DNA of 16,220 nucleotides, from NCBI RefSeq assembly GCF_902506425.1, contig NZ_LR732521.1, positions 1 to 16,220 of the forward strand, written 5' to 3'. Numbering within the stretch: the first letter of the stretch is position 1; the number at the start of each line of letters is the position of its first letter. Shown piece by piece: positions 14,365-16,220 of this stretch. The notes under the pieces were generated by a model. The model searched no databases, had not been told where the DNA came from, and was given only the letters and a program-made list of their open reading frames with translations. The DNA comes from Novosphingobium sp. 9U. Lineage in GTDB: Bacteria > Pseudomonadota > Alphaproteobacteria > Sphingomonadales > Sphingomonadaceae. Made by a program: the position numbers and the translations under genes.

Positions 14365-15009
14365 TTGGGTTTGAGCGTCGTGGAAGCAGGTCAGCCGAAA
14401 CTCCGAGTCGAGTGGAAAGAAGGCGTTGAGCATCTCCGGCTGCCGGCAAAGAAGTCGTGGTTCGGATCAGCGTTTCTGGGTGCCTGGCTGCTCCTTTGGG
14501 TTTGGGGTGGGAGTAAGGCGGCAATAATTCACCCTCAGGATGCGACGACAGCAGTTTGGCTTATCCTCTGGGTGCTTGTGTTGGCCGCCACAGCAATTTG
14601 GCTTATAGGCCAACTCGCCGGGGTCGACATCGTTCGGGTACATCAAGGAGAGTTGGAAATCACGAGGCGTGCTGGCCCGTTTGCGCGCACGTGGCGGTAT
14701 AGCACCCGCATGATCGACAACCTGCGAATAGATACGTCCCAACGGACCGGAGAGGATTTCGACGGAGCCCAGTATGTGCCTTTCACGAAGCAGCAATGGG
14801 GCGCCGTTCGTTTCGACTACGGTGCCGAGACGATCCATCTAGCACCCATGTGGATGCCCTCGAAGCAGCACAGATTGCCGATTGGCTCCGGCAACGCTTG
14901 CCTGCCTCGGCATCCTGCTGACCGACATCACCGTCAAGCGCCCAAGGCTCGATCAGCTGCGACAGGACGTCCGCTTTCCACCCGATATCGCCATAGAGCC
15001 GGCCATTAG
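14365..15009 (+). CDS. Membrane protein with PH-like cytoplasmic part, apparently frameshifted at both ends
   Basis: As read, the frame starts at TTG and gives 214 residues. Two membrane segments lie at about 32-50 and 62-83 (Trp/Leu-rich). A beta-rich cytoplasmic part follows (IVRVHQGELEITRR, then YSTRMIDNLRIDTSQ, AVRFDYGAETIHL at 147-159), reminiscent of bacterial PH-like (YdbT-type) membrane proteins. Two single-base anomalies are visible. First, GTG at 14355 has AAGGGA 6 bases upstream and begins V-K-S-I-G. It would join L-S-V-V-E-A of the main frame if one T of the TTT at 14370-14372 were removed. Second, after residue 159 the frame becomes basic nonsense (HRHRAGH end), while the next frame reads VDALEAAQIADWLRQRLPAS and stops at 14919-14921. 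The ancestral protein would be about 185 residues. It is followed by a second membrane protein of similar design. Confidence 0.65.
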   Translation: MGLSVVEAGQPKLRVEWKEGVEHLRLPAKKSWFGSAFLGAWLLLWVWGGSKAAIIHPQDATTAVWLILWVLVLAATAIWLIGQLAGVDIVRVHQGELEITRRAGPFARTWRYSTRMIDNLRIDTSQRTGEDFDGAQYVPFTKQQWGAVRFDYGAETIHLAPMWMPSKQHRLPIGSGNACLPRHPADRHHRQAPKARSAATGRPLSTRYRHRAGH

Positions 15010-15015
15010 CTCAAC

Positions 15016-15060
15016 CTGAAAGCGGCCATTTGCTCAAAGCGCGTGCCCTGAACGGTCCTG
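15016..15060 (+). repeat. Possible further member of the dispersed repeat family, copy H
   Basis: CCTGAAAGCGGCCATTTGCTC and CCCTGAACGGTCCTGG recall the head and middle of copies E-G, but the alignment needs several gaps. It lies between the two membrane-protein genes. Confidence 0.25.
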
Positions 15061-15166
15061 GCCGAACGCTTACCCGTTGGGGTGGGAGCGAGCCCTTGGC
15101 TCATTGCCTGTTGCTTACCTTTTCGTCTTATGGCCAACGGTTCTCACGAGAAGCGGTCAGAAACCA

Positions 15167-15958
15167 ATGAACGATGAAGACGACGCTTGGGAGCCTTCGA
15201 GGGGCGGGGACTGGATTATATTCTTGTCCAGCGCCCTGCCTACGTGTGGGCTTATCGCACTCTTTTGGTTGGCGGCTTACAATACAGAGAAGTGGTATGT
15301 AGGGAGGCGGTCGCTAGGCTACGTTCAAGTCTCACGATTTGATGCGTTGATGGTTGTTTACCCGACCCTGGCGCTCATGACCGTCATAGCTCTCGTCAAA
15401 TTCGGCTCCATAGCTATAGCTTTGCTCAGAGCGCCTAGAGCTCCTCCACTACGGGTGAAGTCAATCGGTTCGGATGAGGTCGTCATATGGACGGGTCGGC
15501 TTGGATGGCGAACCATGACGGCGCCACGCGTCGTAATAATAGCACTAGTCACGTTACCAATTGTTCTGGGCGCTTGGTGGCTACTAAGTATCATTCAAAG
15601 CCCTAGGGGCCTGTATACTAAGGTGGCTATCGGGGGATGGCCTACTTTACTACTTTGTGGGACAGCGATACCGATCTTTGTGGTCTCATGGAAGTCGATA
15701 AAAGGGTGGCTGCGTGACACAGTGGCAACCATTCGGATCACGGACCAACGAATTACCTGGCACGCTTTCGGCAAAAAAGAACCCTACCGAGAAATATCAG
15801 GCGAAGAGATTGTAGACGTAGCCTTGGTCAATCAAAAGGCGTCCTGTAGTTCGCTCACTATCATCCGCCGCAAGGATGATGATGTGGCCTATTTCGAACT
15901 TAACGGTCTGGCAGATCCGCAGCTCGCTTTGCCGGCTATTCAGGCCCTGATCCGGTGA
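15167..15958 (+). CDS. Four-helix membrane protein with C-terminal PH-like domain
   Basis: I take ATG 15167 as the start (263 residues). A GAGAAG lies about 12 bases upstream. An in-frame TTG at 15077 would add 30 residues but has no Shine-Dalgarno sequence. Hydrophobic segments lie at about 16-38, 60-88, 121-143 and 156-175. The stretch between the second and third (PPLRVKSIGSDEVVIWTGR, 93-111) looks like a short beta unit. The C-terminal 80 residues (TIRITDQRITWHAF, YREISGEEIVDVALVN, SSLTIIRRKDDDVAYFEL, then a helix LALPAIQALIR) have the strand-helix order of a bacterial PH-like domain. The function is unknown. Together with the preceding gene it forms a pair of related-architecture membrane proteins. 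Base composition is visibly lower in GC than the sulfatase operon. No terminator was seen. Confidence 0.8.
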   Translation: MNDEDDAWEPSRGGDWIIFLSSALPTCGLIALFWLAAYNTEKWYVGRRSLGYVQVSRFDALMVVYPTLALMTVIALVKFGSIAIALLRAPRAPPLRVKSIGSDEVVIWTGRLGWRTMTAPRVVIIALVTLPIVLGAWWLLSIIQSPRGLYTKVAIGGWPTLLLCGTAIPIFVVSWKSIKGWLRDTVATIRITDQRITWHAFGKKEPYREISGEEIVDVALVNQKASCSSLTIIRRKDDDVAYFELNGLADPQLALPAIQALIR

Positions 15959-16012
15959 TCAAATGCCTTAGGAGCCACGTGGAGCGGACCGTGGGTCTTA
16001 CCATGTTCATTG

Positions 16013-16139
16013 AGGTGAACATCGTCCGCTATCCACCCCGTTTGCGCGCTGGGACGACAGAAATGGCTAGCCTGAAGCGGTCGATCGTTCAGGTGAACGT
16101 ATGGCCCGCCCCGTTTGCAAGTAGGGTGATTGGACGTTC
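16013..16139. repeat. Two degenerate direct-repeat units near the right edge
   Basis: AGGTGAAC occurs at 16013-16020 and 16091-16098, and CCCCGTTTGC at 16036-16045 and 16109-16118, in the same order and about 75 bases apart. The second unit is bounded by complementary GAACGT (16095-16100) and ACGTTC (16134-16139). No gene is supported between 15959 and 16220. Confidence 0.4.
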
Positions 16140-16220
16140 TGATCAGTCTGCGTCAACGTATACGGTCTCATGGGCGAGCCCATGGCCAAGATGGACATCC
16201 GCGCGTTTAGAGCCTCATAA

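Overview
The window reads as chromosomal or large-replicon DNA of a sphingomonad-type alphaproteobacterium (Sphingomonas/Novosphingobium/Sphingobium group). This rests on protein character: a MucR/Ros regulator of the sphingomonad form, a TonB-dependent receptor of the TonB-Xanth-Caul type with periplasmic sulfatases, and a lineage-typical degenerate intergenic repeat. No rRNA, tRNA, CRISPR array or transposase gene was seen.

Left part, bases 1-6800, all genes on the minus strand. A gene runs off the left edge (1-260). Then come a secreted SnoaL/NTF2-like protein (483-902), an NtrC-family regulator with a receiver, AAA+ and Fis-type HTH but damaged sigma-54 and Walker B motifs (1294-2739), a MucR-family regulator whose 3' end is frameshifted (3043-3525), and an 859-residue PAS-PAS-PAS-GGDEF-EAL protein for cyclic di-GMP turnover (4221-6800). 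The three regulators look like a surface-polysaccharide or lifestyle control neighbourhood, though they are separated by long gaps and are not one operon.

Centre, bases 7085-12858, minus strand: a compact, more GC-rich three-gene operon. Transcription order is TonB-dependent outer-membrane receptor, then an SGSH/S1_8-like sulfatase, then an iduronate-2-sulfatase-like enzyme. Spacings are 27 and 2 bases. Both sulfatases have signal peptides and the C-x-P-S-R site that is matured to formylglycine. The set looks like uptake and desulfation of a sulfated glycan. No glycoside hydrolase, lyase, transporter or formylglycine-generating enzyme lies in the window.

Right part, bases 12859-16220: a long low-coding stretch with candidate operator repeats, a strong hairpin, and two very small overlapping reading frames. 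It is followed on the plus strand by two adjacent membrane proteins with PH-like cytoplasmic parts (14365-15009 and 15167-15958). The first seems to carry two single-base indels.

The most striking unexplained pattern is a family of about 66-base degenerate repeats, plus a roughly 25-base tail in some copies. At least seven copies lie in the same orientation, one in almost every intergenic gap, and none inside the sulfatase operon.
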